Assembly (NCBI GenBank): GCA_016184145.1
Contig: JACPDF010000026.1
Coordinates: 1 to 41,544 of the forward strand
Length of the DNA stretch: 41,544 bases
Source: Candidatus Woesearchaeota archaeon
GTDB taxonomy: Archaea > Nanobdellota > Nanobdellia > Woesearchaeales > GW2011-AR4
Direction of reading: 5' to 3'
Under the pieces are notes generated by a model that worked only from the letters and a program-made list of their open reading frames with translations, did not search any database and was not told the origin of the DNA. The position numbers and the translations under genes were made by a program. Below are positions 31,848-40,540 of this stretch, piece after piece. Within the stretch, counting starts at the first letter, position 1, and each line of letters starts with the position of its first letter.

Positions 31848-32983
31848 GGTGTCTTGTTCTTTACGCGCATCCGCCAGAGCCTGATGGGCAGAGCCTGCAG
31901 GGCAATCTGCTTTATAGGGGGATTTTAGCATCTGGAAACAAAGCGACACCATGCCATTTTAGGGACAGCACACAAAAAAAATTCTATTTAAAGCACCTAA
32001 AACCTGATGTTGTATTTGGAGTAGGATTCTGGGGGAATGTCCCAGACATAGTCCAGCAACCATTGAAATATGGTGTCAGGCCTGTGCCATGGTTCAATGC
32101 TGATGGGTGGATTGCCAATTACCAGAACGAATTCAACAGGCTTGAGCTGATGTTCACGACAAGCGAATGGGTAAGGCAGACATACAAAAGAGATGGGGTG
32201 GATATAAGCAAGATTGTTCCTATACACATAGGCATAGACACAGACATGTTCAAGCCCAATGGAAACCAGCATATAACCAAGGCTTTGAGGAGAATGCTTG
32301 GAGTAAAGCAGAATGAAAAGATGATTCTTACTGTAGGAGGAGACACAACATCAAAAGGAAGCCAGGAGATGATGAAAGCCCTTGCTGAAGTTAATGAAGA
32401 ATTCAAAGACTGGAAATACGTATGCAAATCATGGCCCAGCGACTGCGCGAGGGAATGGAGGGAGCATGAAGTTGAGCTTGCTGAAAGCTTAGGCATAAAG
32501 GACAAGGTCGTTTTCATAGACGATGAATTTGACCAGGAGTTTATGGTTCATTTCCTCAATGCAGCCGACATTTACGCTGCTCCTTCAAGACTGGAAGGAT
32601 TTGGCATGATACAAGTGGAAGCCATGTCGTGCGGCAAGCCGGTCATTTCAATAAACAAAATGGGGCCCTCTGAAACAATCATACATAACGAGACCGGGTT
32701 TTTGGCAAGAGTTGCTGAAGAGGTCATGCTTAACCAGGAATGGGTTTATCCTTCCATGGGGTTTGAGAAGCAGCAAATCATACAGTTCCAGGAGCCAAAG
32801 ACGTTTGCCTACAGGGCAGACATAAATGATTTAAGGGACTTTACCTTAAAACTTTTGACAGATGGGGAATTAAGGGAGAGAATGGGCAGTAAAGGAAGAG
32901 AGCACGTTGTAAAGAGCCTTGATTACAGGATAACATCAAAAAAAATGGTGGATATAACGAAGGAAAGGCTTGGGTTAGAGTAA
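31844..32983 (+). CDS. GT4-family glycosyltransferase
   Basis: A 379-residue GT-B enzyme. VGGDTTSKGSQEMMKAL marks the donor-binding domain, and SRLEGFGMIQVEAMSCGKPVI carries the retaining E-x7-E motif. The N-terminal half begins MRCLVLYAHPPEPDG and includes WFNADGWIANY. The ATG overlaps the deacetylase stop (ATGA), so they are translationally coupled. Donor and acceptor unknown; GDP-mannose or UDP-GlcNAc is plausible from the cluster. It converges on the glycosidase-like gene with a 9-nt overlap. Confidence 0.88.
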   Translation: MRCLVLYAHPPEPDGQSLQGNLLYRGILASGNKATPCHFRDSTQKKFYLKHLKPDVVFGVGFWGNVPDIVQQPLKYGVRPVPWFNADGWIANYQNEFNRLELMFTTSEWVRQTYKRDGVDISKIVPIHIGIDTDMFKPNGNQHITKALRRMLGVKQNEKMILTVGGDTTSKGSQEMMKALAEVNEEFKDWKYVCKSWPSDCAREWREHEVELAESLGIKDKVVFIDDEFDQEFMVHFLNAADIYAAPSRLEGFGMIQVEAMSCGKPVISINKMGPSETIIHNETGFLARVAEEVMLNQEWVYPSMGFEKQQIIQFQEPKTFAYRADINDLRDFTLKLLTDGELRERMGSKGREHVVKSLDYRITSKKMVDITKERLGLE

Positions 32984-34072
32984 AACTTTTTTCTTCTTTA
33001 AGCTTTCATAAGCCAGAATGTACATCCCAGCATTCCAGGCCTGCAGTTTTCCAAAATGCTCTTTTGTCAAGGGACTTATCCACTCGGCAAAATCGCCATC
33101 GAGGTTTGCTCCTGCAAGCTTTTCAAGCTCTTTTTGTGCTTTGACGAATTTTTTTAGCTTTATTAAGCTGAGAATATAGAATGCGCCTATAAATGTCCAT
33201 ACTCCTCCGTTAAGATAGCGGTATGGTTTCCTGGCATCAGAATCATAGAAATAATCCTGCCAGTATCTGCTTCCCCTTTTTATTGGGGGATAAATTGCCT
33301 TTACAGGATAAGGCTCGTTTATTTTATTTTTTTCAATGTGAGACAAAATTTTCTGAGCTTTTATTTTATCTGCCAAATCAAATACAATTGCAAGAAGATT
33401 TCCTAAACTGTCAAACCATTCTCCCCTTTCCAAGTATCTATTATGGTTTTTCCATCGGTAAGGAAGATAAAAGTTTCCATTCCACAGCTTTGAATCATGG
33501 ATTTCATTAACCGCGGCAAATAATTTTTTTGCATCTTTTTTATTATTAGTTAAATTAAGAACTTTGTAGTATAATGCCTGAGTGTTTATTGCATAGCCGT
33601 ATTTGTGCGGGAAGGCATCCTGCCAGTCTGAAGTGGGAAGCTGAGTAAGCATCCCTTTTTCTCCAGTATCCTGGCATCTTAGCCACAATAAAGCCCTGCC
33701 TATATTTTTTTCATATTTTTTAAATAAGGAATTATCATTATATCTTTTTTTGTAGATATAATGGCCAATAATGTACCATAAGCTGGAATCAATAGATGCA
33801 AAATCAACATGCTGCTTGCGCTTGCTGAACTTGTCAACTGCATTTGGAATTTGCCCGTTTTTGCTCTGATTTTTTGTAAGGGTTGCTATGCTTTGCTTGA
33901 ACGTGTTTTTGAACAGTTTTTCTTTTACAAGGCTGGCTCCGAGAAAACTGATCATGCTGTCTCTCGCCCACACAGCATTATAGCCGTCTATTCCTCCAGA
34001 AGCAAAAAGGCCATTTTTAGTGGAGCATATTTTAATTACTTCCTTTGCCCTTTCACAGCATTTCTCTAACAT
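32975..34072 (-). CDS. Six-hairpin (alpha/alpha)6-barrel glycoside hydrolase-like protein
   Basis: A 365-residue enzyme-like protein. NAVWARDSMISFLGASLV, NGQIPNAVDKF and FASIDSSLWYIIGHYIY near the N-terminus, RYWQDYFYDSDARKP and RYLNGGVWTFIGAFYIL near the C-terminus resemble amylo-alpha-1,6-glucosidase and GH100/GH63-like (alpha/alpha)6 glycosidases. The acidic residues in WARD and the Trp-Asp pair are candidate active-site groups. No signal peptide, so it should act on an intracellular glycan. The ATG at 34072 is taken rather than the TTG at 34081. Exact family and substrate uncertain. Confidence 0.75.
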   Translation of the reverse strand: MLEKCCERAKEVIKICSTKNGLFASGGIDGYNAVWARDSMISFLGASLVKEKLFKNTFKQSIATLTKNQSKNGQIPNAVDKFSKRKQHVDFASIDSSLWYIIGHYIYKKRYNDNSLFKKYEKNIGRALLWLRCQDTGEKGMLTQLPTSDWQDAFPHKYGYAINTQALYYKVLNLTNNKKDAKKLFAAVNEIHDSKLWNGNFYLPYRWKNHNRYLERGEWFDSLGNLLAIVFDLADKIKAQKILSHIEKNKINEPYPVKAIYPPIKRGSRYWQDYFYDSDARKPYRYLNGGVWTFIGAFYILSLIKLKKFVKAQKELEKLAGANLDGDFAEWISPLTKEHFGKLQAWNAGMYILAYESLKKKKVLL

Positions 34073-34174
34073 TTTTAACAATTATTTTATCTTATGTACA
34101 CAACTATTTGTTTGGTCATTTTTTGATTTCACTTTTAATATCATTCTTGCACTGAAAAACAAAATCATAGCCTA

Positions 34175-34209
34175 CGTTTTTGCCTTCATGCTTTTTTATT
34201 GCAAAAACG
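34175..34209. repeat. Perfect 9-bp inverted repeat between glycan genes
   Basis: CGTTTTTGC at 34175-34183 and GCAAAAACG at 34201-34209 are exact complements with a 17-nt loop. It lies in the AT-rich gap between the SIS gene stop and the glycosidase start on the minus strand, so it could terminate the SIS operon or act as an operator for the next gene. The rest of 34073-34328 shows nothing else. Confidence 0.45.
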
Positions 34210-34328
34210 CTCGGTTATTATTTTTTCTTTTTGCCTTAATATATTAAATTATTTCTGAACTTATGAAATTACGCTTAATTGTAAAACTGGTTCTAAACCT
34301 TATTGGCATTATTTTTTAATTTGATTCT

Positions 34329-35336
34329 TTATTTTAGCTCGTTGCCTATTTTTCTTGCTCTTTTTGGCTTGTCAATATTAATTCCCAAACTAATGCCTGT
34401 TTCCACGAGCAGGTTCCAGCATGCCAAAAGCTGCAGATAGCCGTCGTAGCCAGGCATAGAAGGTATTTTGATCGTAGGAAATAAAGTTTTTCTTGCGCTT
34501 ATTGCAATAACATGCATTCCTACGCCATTTATCAGGGCTTCTTTGAATTTTTTTTCCTCTTCCTTGAACGGCTCTATGACTATAGCTGCTTCGCTTTTGT
34601 CCATTGCCTCTTCTGTTCCATGGACTGCGTAAGTTCCCTCAAGATAGCATGATTTTTTCCTTGTTATTTCGTTTGCTTTTAATGCCGCTTCTTCTGCAAC
34701 CCCATTATTCCTGCCGGCAAAATATAATACTTTTGCTTTAGAGACTTTTGATGCGATTTTTCTGCCAATTTTCATTTCCAAGACTTTTGAAGCTTTTTTC
34801 GAAAGCTCATCCAAGGCATTTTTGTGAATGTTTTTTCCGTTGAGCGCGTATAAGAGATTATGGTAAAATAAAGCTTCCTCTATAACGCTTTTGGTTGCAG
34901 AGATTGCTTTTTCTTCCCCGCAATTAAGAATAAAAGTTCCATTGCTCAGATTTTTTAACAAACTGTTTTTGTTCTCCGTTAAAACAAATTTTGAATAGGC
35001 TTTTGTTGTTTTAAATAATGAAATAACCTCTCTTGTTTTTCCTGAGTTTGAGGCAGCAAACAAAACATAGTCTTTCAGATTTAATTCTGCTGCCTGCCTT
35101 GCTCCCTCAGTATAAATAGCCAATCCGGAGTTATTTTTGAGTGCATTATAAATCATGTTTTTGGCCGGAAAAATCCTTGAGGAGCCTTCTCCTGTAAGAA
35201 ACAGCTTTTTTGTTTTTTTTATCGATTTAACGGGCTTTTCCAAGCTTTTTGCCCTGAAATTTTTTATTATTCCAGGCGCTTCAAGCATCTCCTCGACTAA
35301 TGCAAATTTTTTGTATTTTGCTTCTTTGTTATTCAT
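34329..35336 (-). CDS. Double-SIS sugar-phosphate isomerase/deaminase (GlmS C-terminal-like)
   Basis: A 335-residue protein with two SIS domains. LTGEGSSRIFPAKN and FAASNSGKTREVISL form the first sugar-phosphate site; YFAGRNNGVAEEAALKANEI and YLEGTYAVHGTEE correspond to the second SIS domain of GlmS and AgaS/FrlB-like enzymes. The glutaminase domain of GlmS is absent, so it is probably an isomerase or deaminase of amino- or keto-sugar phosphates. It starts 12 nt after the GH130 gene and is co-transcribed with it, which suggests it handles a product of that phosphorylase or glycosidase. Confidence 0.82.
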   Translation of the reverse strand: MNNKEAKYKKFALVEEMLEAPGIIKNFRAKSLEKPVKSIKKTKKLFLTGEGSSRIFPAKNMIYNALKNNSGLAIYTEGARQAAELNLKDYVLFAASNSGKTREVISLFKTTKAYSKFVLTENKNSLLKNLSNGTFILNCGEEKAISATKSVIEEALFYHNLLYALNGKNIHKNALDELSKKASKVLEMKIGRKIASKVSKAKVLYFAGRNNGVAEEAALKANEITRKKSCYLEGTYAVHGTEEAMDKSEAAIVIEPFKEEEKKFKEALINGVGMHVIAISARKTLFPTIKIPSMPGYDGYLQLLACWNLLVETGISLGINIDKPKRARKIGNELK

Positions 35337-35348
35337 AAGCTTGCAGAA

Positions 35349-36374
35349 CTATCTCTCCTTTTTTGTCAGGGATTTCAGCAGATGGTCTATATTTACAGAT
35401 GCTGCTGCGACGTATTTGTCAGCTGCACCATAGTATATGTAAAGCTTTTTGCCGAATAATGCCGTTCCGGTGGGAAACACAACATTATCCACGACTCCTT
35501 CGCGCTCCCATTTCTCTTCAGGCGAGAAAAGCGGCTCATGCAGATGCCCAAGGACTTTTCTGGGGTCTTTCTTGTCGAGCAATGCTGCTCCTGCCCTGTA
35601 GGTCCTGCCTTGATCCATATCATCAACAGCATGATAAATAAGCAGCCAGCCTTTTTTTGTCTCTATAGGTGGTGCTCCCCCTCCAATGTTCCTTGTCTCG
35701 TACCAATGCTTTGACTCAAGCACAATATGATCACATAGGGTACTAAAATGATTCTCCCAGTAATCCAGAGTCAGGTCCTTAAAGTCCCTGAAGTAGATTA
35801 TCTGTATATCCGGCAAGACACGGTGCATCATTGCAAAATTCCCATTTATTTTTTTAGGGAACAAAATTGCATCCTTATCCCATAGCAAGACATCTTTGCC
35901 TACCTTATCCTTATAATAAGACTCAAAAAGGAAATATCTGTCTTTTAGTTTGCCGCATCTCTTGAATAAGTCCTCTGCCCTGTCATAGGTTATTTTTGGC
36001 AATAATTGGCCTCTTTTTGTGAAATTTTTAAGGTTTGTGCTTGTTGCATATGCAATCTTTACATTTTTGCCATCATAGCCAATATAAGTCATGTAGTATT
36101 TCCCATCCAAGAAAACAATCCTCGGGTCTTCGGTGCCTTGGCTTTCAAACTTATGCTCCGGATAAAGTATTGGTTTTTTTGACCTTTCCACTACTTTTAA
36201 CGGGCCCTCAAGCTTGCAGTAGCCTATGCTCGAATAATTGCCTTCCTTTACAGCCCTGTAGAACATATGCACATTGTTGCCTATTTGCATGCATGCAGGG
36301 TTAAAGACGCCCTGACTTTCAAACTCCAAATCTGTAGGCTTTAGAATTATTCCTTCTTTTCTTACCTTAACCAT
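35349..36374 (-). CDS. GH130-family beta-mannoside phosphorylase/hydrolase
   Basis: A 341-residue five-bladed beta-propeller enzyme. Hallmarks of GH130: FNPACMQIGNNVHMFYRA, the general-acid motif GTEDPRIV (D83), MTYIGYDG, MMHRVLPDIQIIY and the closing VVDNVVFPTGTAL and YYGAADKYVAAA. Family members phosphorolyse or hydrolyse beta-mannosidic links (mannosyl-Glc, mannosyl-GlcNAc or beta-1,2-oligomannosides), releasing mannose-1-P that can be recycled to GDP-mannose. There is no signal peptide, so it is intracellular. A TTTTTATATAC box near 36405 lies about 26-30 bp before the ATG. First gene of an operon with the SIS isomerase. Linkage specificity cannot be read from the sequence. Confidence 0.9.
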   Translation of the reverse strand: MVKVRKEGIILKPTDLEFESQGVFNPACMQIGNNVHMFYRAVKEGNYSSIGYCKLEGPLKVVERSKKPILYPEHKFESQGTEDPRIVFLDGKYYMTYIGYDGKNVKIAYATSTNLKNFTKRGQLLPKITYDRAEDLFKRCGKLKDRYFLFESYYKDKVGKDVLLWDKDAILFPKKINGNFAMMHRVLPDIQIIYFRDFKDLTLDYWENHFSTLCDHIVLESKHWYETRNIGGGAPPIETKKGWLLIYHAVDDMDQGRTYRAGAALLDKKDPRKVLGHLHEPLFSPEEKWEREGVVDNVVFPTGTALFGKKLYIYYGAADKYVAAASVNIDHLLKSLTKKER

Positions 36375-36488
36375 CTTAATAATCTTTTCATTCTGCTAGT
36401 ATATAAAAATTGTGTTTAATCCCCATTATTTCCATTAATATAACTCACATCAAAAACTTTTATAAATGCAACATACAAACCAAATGCC

Positions 36489-37256
36489 ATGAAAACCACA
36501 GTAGAAAAAATAAAATCAATGAAAGGCAAGGAAAAAATAGTCATGATTACTGGCTATGATTATTTTACCTCTAAAATGGAGGATGAGGCTGGAATTGACA
36601 TAATATTGATTGGCGACAGCCTTGGCATGGTTGTTTTGGGCTATGAAAATACCTTAAGTGTTACAATGGAAGATATGCTCAGACATACAGCTGCTGTTGT
36701 AAGAGGCGCAAAAAAGGCCTTTATTGTTGCAGATATGCCAGTTGGAACTTTTGATAATAATGAAGATGCTGCTTTAAATGCAGAAGCCCTAATGAAAGTA
36801 GGTGCAGATGCCGTCAAAATAGAAAACAAGCCGGAGATTGCAGAATTTTTAGTGGGAAATAATATTCCAGTCATGGGGCATGTTGGCTTGACGCCGCAAA
36901 CAAAAGAGTTTAAGGTGCAGGGAAAGGATGAGGAAAGCGCAAATGAAATCATGCAGCTTGCAAAACAATGTGAGAAAGCTGGATGCTTTTCAGTAGTTTT
37001 AGAGGGCATTCCAAGGGATTTGGCAAAAAAAATAACTGAAAGCACATCAATACCAACAATAGGGATTGGGGCAGGACCTGATTGCGACGGCCAGGTTTTG
37101 GTCAGCAACGATATGTTAGGATTATATGATAAACTAAGCCCAAAGTTTGCAAAGAGATACGCAGATTTAGGGATAGAGATGAAAAAAGCATTCCAGAATT
37201 ACATTAAAGAAGTTAAAGAAAAAAAATTCCCGGAAGATAAGCATAGTTTTCATTGA
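36489..37256 (+). CDS. panB: 3-methyl-2-oxobutanoate hydroxymethyltransferase (ketopantoate synthesis)
   Basis: A 255-residue TIM-barrel enzyme adding a hydroxymethyl group from methylene-tetrahydrofolate (or an archaeal equivalent) to ketoisovalerate, the first committed step of pantothenate/CoA synthesis. Motifs: MITGYDYFTSKM, IGDSLGMVVLGY (metal-binding Asp), ADMPVGTFD, VMGHVGLTPQ, VLEGIP and IGIGAGPDCDGQVLV. A TTTTATAAATG box near 36463 lies 26 bp before the ATG (leaderless). It heads the CoA operon and overlaps the next gene by 4 nt. Confidence 0.95.
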   Translation: MKTTVEKIKSMKGKEKIVMITGYDYFTSKMEDEAGIDIILIGDSLGMVVLGYENTLSVTMEDMLRHTAAVVRGAKKAFIVADMPVGTFDNNEDAALNAEALMKVGADAVKIENKPEIAEFLVGNNIPVMGHVGLTPQTKEFKVQGKDEESANEIMQLAKQCEKAGCFSVVLEGIPRDLAKKITESTSIPTIGIGAGPDCDGQVLVSNDMLGLYDKLSPKFAKRYADLGIEMKKAFQNYIKEVKEKKFPEDKHSFH

Positions 37257-37639
37257 AAATGGATAAGGATAAAAGCTCATTGAGGTACAACTGTAAAAGA
37301 GATTTTTTTATTGGAGTTGGCACACTTTTGCTAAATCTATTGCTTATTTATTACTTTTGGCAAAATAACCTTGTGTTAACTTTAGCCCTCATATCCGTTT
37401 CGTTAATCATTCTGTTAAAATTTACAGATAGGCAGGAAACTATATTTTATTTTACCGGATTTTTCCTTGGACCAATCTTTGATCTGATATTAGTTCCAAG
37501 GGGTGTTTGGGATTACGGAAATCCTGCAATTTATGGGATTCCTATATGGCTTTCTCCCTCATATGGGCTTGGAACCTTAATGGTAGTCAAGATTGGCAAA
37601 TCATTATCGGCTTTTTTTGGCTCAAAACAAGAAAAATAG
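37253..37639 (+). CDS. Membrane protein in the CoA operon, possible transporter or accessory
   Basis: 128 residues with three or four membrane segments (about 18-36, 40-57, 64-82) and the motif GVWDYGNPAIYGIPIWLSPSYG, which recurs in bacterial and archaeal membrane proteins of unknown role. The ATG overlaps the panB stop (ATGA), so it is translated with panB. A role in pantothenate or precursor transport is suggested by position only. Confidence 0.65.
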   Translation: MKMDKDKSSLRYNCKRDFFIGVGTLLLNLLLIYYFWQNNLVLTLALISVSLIILLKFTDRQETIFYFTGFFLGPIFDLILVPRGVWDYGNPAIYGIPIWLSPSYGLGTLMVVKIGKSLSAFFGSKQEK

Positions 37640-37647
37640 AAATAAAC

Positions 37648-37656
37648 TTTATAAAA
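37648..37656 (+). promoter_or_regulatory. TATA box of coaBC
   Basis: CTTTATAAAA centred near 37652 lies 26-27 bp before the ATG at 37679. It indicates a second, internal promoter in the CoA cluster and a leaderless coaBC transcript. Confidence 0.5.
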
Positions 37657-37678
37657 CCAATGTTTATCCTATTGTTAT

Positions 37679-38899
37679 ATGAAGAGCAGTCTAAAAAACA
37701 AAAACATAGTAATGGGTGTAACCGGCGGAATAGCTTGCTATAAAGTTCTTAACCTAATCAAAAAACTAAGAGATTTAGAAGCTAATGTCCAAGTTATAAT
37801 GACTTATTCTGCAGAAAAACTTGCTGACAAGAAAGATTTTGAAAAGGCATCTGGAAATGAGGTTAAAGACAACTTATTTGAGCCAAATATTGACTATAAG
37901 GACTATATCAAAAAAAACAAGCCTATAAAACACATCTCTTTGGCAGATATTGCTGATTTGTTTTTAATTTGCCCAGCTACTGCTAATATCATAGGAAAAA
38001 TAGCTGGCGGAATAGCTGATGACTTACTTACAACCAGCGTAATGGCAACAAATGCCACTGTTTTAATATGCCCGGCTATGAATGTAAAGATGTGGAAAAA
38101 CCCAATAACGCAAGACAATATAAATAAATTAAAAAAATTAAGATATGAGTTTGTCGAGCCGGAATATGGAGATTTGGCATGCGGCTACAAAGGAGTGGGG
38201 AGATTAGCCAATCCAGACAAAATTGTTGACAGAATAAAGGCAATAGTTGAAAGAAGAAACAACTTGGCTGGAAAGAAAATTCTGGTTACAGCAGGCGCTA
38301 CGTCAGAGGAAATCGATCCGGTAAGGGTCATAACAAACAAAAGCTCAGGAAAGATGGGAGTTTATATAGCAGAGGAAGCCTTTTTGAGGGGAGCTGGTGT
38401 AACTTTAATCAGGGGGGCCAATGCAGTAGAGCCTCAGTATCATTTCAAAGATATAAAAATCAACAATATCAAGGAATTGCTCAATGCAGTCAAAAATAAT
38501 ATAAAAAACAATGATATTATGATTCATGCGGCTGCCGTCTCTGATTTTATGGCCAATAACAGGGCAAAAAGAAAATTAAAAAGCTTTGAAACATTAAACC
38601 TGGAATTAAGCCCGACAACAAAGATATTCGAAAAAATAAAGAAAATCAAGAAGAATATTTTCCTTATAGGCTTTAAGGCCGAATATAAAGTAAGCCAGAA
38701 ATCCCTTATTGACAGGGCGTATGCCTTATTAAAGGATGCGGATGCTGATTTTATTGTTGCAAATGATGTTGGCAGGCGAGGAAGAGGTTTTGACACAGAA
38801 ACAAATGAAGTTTTTGTTGTTGACAAAAATAAAAAAGTGGCGCATTTGCAGTTGGCTGATAAAAGGGTTATAGCAAATAAACTGTTGGATATTATTTAA
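37679..38899 (+). CDS. coaBC: Phosphopantothenoylcysteine synthetase/decarboxylase
   Basis: A 406-residue bifunctional enzyme. The N-terminal CoaC flavoprotein half (about 1-190) has VMGVTGGIACYK, CPATANIIGKIAGGIADDL, CPAMNVKMW and the catalytic Cys in LACGYKGVGRL. The C-terminal CoaB ligase half has ILVTAGATSEEIDPVR, ITNKSSGKMG, IHAAAVSDF and GFKAEY. It converts phosphopantothenate plus Cys to 4'-phosphopantetheine. Length is normal. The pantoate kinase gene begins 1 nt after its stop. Confidence 0.95.
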   Translation: MKSSLKNKNIVMGVTGGIACYKVLNLIKKLRDLEANVQVIMTYSAEKLADKKDFEKASGNEVKDNLFEPNIDYKDYIKKNKPIKHISLADIADLFLICPATANIIGKIAGGIADDLLTTSVMATNATVLICPAMNVKMWKNPITQDNINKLKKLRYEFVEPEYGDLACGYKGVGRLANPDKIVDRIKAIVERRNNLAGKKILVTAGATSEEIDPVRVITNKSSGKMGVYIAEEAFLRGAGVTLIRGANAVEPQYHFKDIKINNIKELLNAVKNNIKNNDIMIHAAAVSDFMANNRAKRKLKSFETLNLELSPTTKIFEKIKKIKKNIFLIGFKAEYKVSQKSLIDRAYALLKDADADFIVANDVGRRGRGFDTETNEVFVVDKNKKVAHLQLADKRVIANKLLDII

Positions 38900-38900
38900 A

Positions 38901-39785
38901 ATGAGGTCTTTAACAGCAAAAGCGTTTGCCCCCGGAAACATAAGCTGCATATTTGTCATCAGAAAGAATAAAAATCCCGCAAAATCCGGATCATTGGGCC
39001 TTGGCTTTACAATTAATAAAGGAGCGGCAGTTACAATAAAAAAAGCAATCAACAGTAAAGAACGCAATAAAAAAACAATAAAAAAAATTAAAAAAAACAA
39101 AAATATAATTTATTTCAATAATGAAAAAATAAATTTTCCGACTGTAAATTCTGTTATAGAAAAATTGACCAAGGAAAAAGTAATTGTAAATATTAAATCG
39201 GAATTGCCTTTGGGTGCGGGTTTCGGTCTGAGTGGAGCAAGCGCATTGGCAACAGCATACGCATTGAACAAATTATTAAAATTAAAAAAATCAAAAAAGG
39301 AATTGGCATTAATTGCGCATATTGCAGAAGTTGAGAATTTAACAGGTTTGGGCGATGTTATTAATCAATATTATGGCGGTTTTTTAGTAAAATACAAACC
39401 AAGTTATATGTTCAAAGCTGAAAAATTGTCAATAAAAAATAAGCTCATTCATTATAGGTATTTCAACGGATTAGATACAAAAAAAGTTATTTCAAACAAA
39501 AAAATAAAAAATAAAATCAATAAAGCAGGAATAAGTTCATTAAATAAAATAAAAAGCCTAAACAAAAAAGATATTAACCTGAAAAAGCTTATTGGAATAT
39601 CAAAGGAATTTTCCGCCGGAAGCGGATTGCTAAAGAATAATAAGGTAAAAAATGCCATCAAAGAAATTGAAAAAAACAATGGAAATGCATCAATGATAAT
39701 GCTGGGAAATGCTGTTTTTTCCGATAAAAAATTTAGAGGCTCAAAAAAACTGATTATTACAGACAGAGGTGCGCATTTGTTATAA
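38901..39785 (+). CDS. Pantoate kinase, archaeal GHMP-family
   Basis: A 294-residue GHMP kinase phosphorylating pantoate, the archaeal route that replaces bacterial pantothenate kinase. The nucleotide loop is LPLGAGFGLSGASALATAY; the start ALTAKAFAPGNISCIF and the C-terminal GNAVFSD are typical of archaeal PoK. Runs of Lys, Asn and Ile reflect strong AT bias. It lies 1 nt after coaBC and 3 nt before the phosphopantothenate synthetase, its functional partner, so assignment is supported by context. Confidence 0.92.
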   Translation: MRSLTAKAFAPGNISCIFVIRKNKNPAKSGSLGLGFTINKGAAVTIKKAINSKERNKKTIKKIKKNKNIIYFNNEKINFPTVNSVIEKLTKEKVIVNIKSELPLGAGFGLSGASALATAYALNKLLKLKKSKKELALIAHIAEVENLTGLGDVINQYYGGFLVKYKPSYMFKAEKLSIKNKLIHYRYFNGLDTKKVISNKKIKNKINKAGISSLNKIKSLNKKDINLKKLIGISKEFSAGSGLLKNNKVKNAIKEIEKNNGNASMIMLGNAVFSDKKFRGSKKLIITDRGAHLL

Positions 39786-39788
39786 AAA

Positions 39789-40535
39789 ATGAAAATCCCA
39801 AAATCACATCCAAGACGTGTTTCGCTAACTACCAGAGAAAAAATAGCTGGGGGGGTTAAAAAGGGCATAACTTCCTTGGCCGGATTGGCAGCTCATGGGA
39901 GAGGGGAGGCTTTTGATTACTTAATTGGTGAAAAGACAACAAAGAGCGCAGAAAAATCTATAGAAGCTGCGGCTGCATCTTTGTTATTGGCAAAGAATCC
40001 GGTTATTTCTGTTAATGGTAACACTACAGCATTAGTGCCAAAAGAATTAATACAATTATCAAGATTGCTAAATGCAAAACTGGAAGTCAACATTTTTCAT
40101 CCGTCAAAACACAGAGAATTAAAAATAAAAAACCATTTGCTCAAAAATGGCGCAAAAGAAGTCCTGCTGCCAGATAAAGATACAAGAATAAAATATTTGG
40201 AAAGCAACAGAAAATATGTAAATCCTGATGGAATCCTGAAAGCGGATGTTGTGTTTGTCCCTTTAGAGGATGGTGACAGAACAGAAGCCTTAATTAAAAA
40301 CAAAAAGAAAGTGATTGTTGTGGACTTAAACCCATTGTCAAGAAGCGCCAGAAAGGCTACAATAACAATCGTGGACAACATTACAAGGGCAGTTCCATTA
40401 TTAATCAAAACAATAAAACAATATAAAAGATTCAATGAGATTAGATTGCAAAAAACAATAAAAGGTTACAATCACAAAAAGATACTGAAAGAGGCATTGA
40501 AAGAGATTAATAAAAATTTGAGTAAGGATAAGTAA
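39789..40535 (+). CDS. 4-phosphopantoate--beta-alanine ligase (phosphopantothenate synthetase)
   Basis: A 248-residue archaeal-specific ligase joining phosphopantoate and beta-alanine. It begins IPKSHPRRVSLTTREKIAGG and has the family motif GLAAHGRGEAFDYLIGE, then ISVNGNTTALVPKEL and VVDLNPLSRSARKATITIVDN. Together with the upstream pantoate kinase it completes the archaeal route to phosphopantothenate. Last gene of the operon; converges on the HAD gene with a 5-nt gap. Confidence 0.93.
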   Translation: MKIPKSHPRRVSLTTREKIAGGVKKGITSLAGLAAHGRGEAFDYLIGEKTTKSAEKSIEAAAASLLLAKNPVISVNGNTTALVPKELIQLSRLLNAKLEVNIFHPSKHRELKIKNHLLKNGAKEVLLPDKDTRIKYLESNRKYVNPDGILKADVVFVPLEDGDRTEALIKNKKKVIVVDLNPLSRSARKATITIVDNITRAVPLLIKTIKQYKRFNEIRLQKTIKGYNHKKILKEALKEINKNLSKDK

Positions 40536-40540
40536 GTTGA

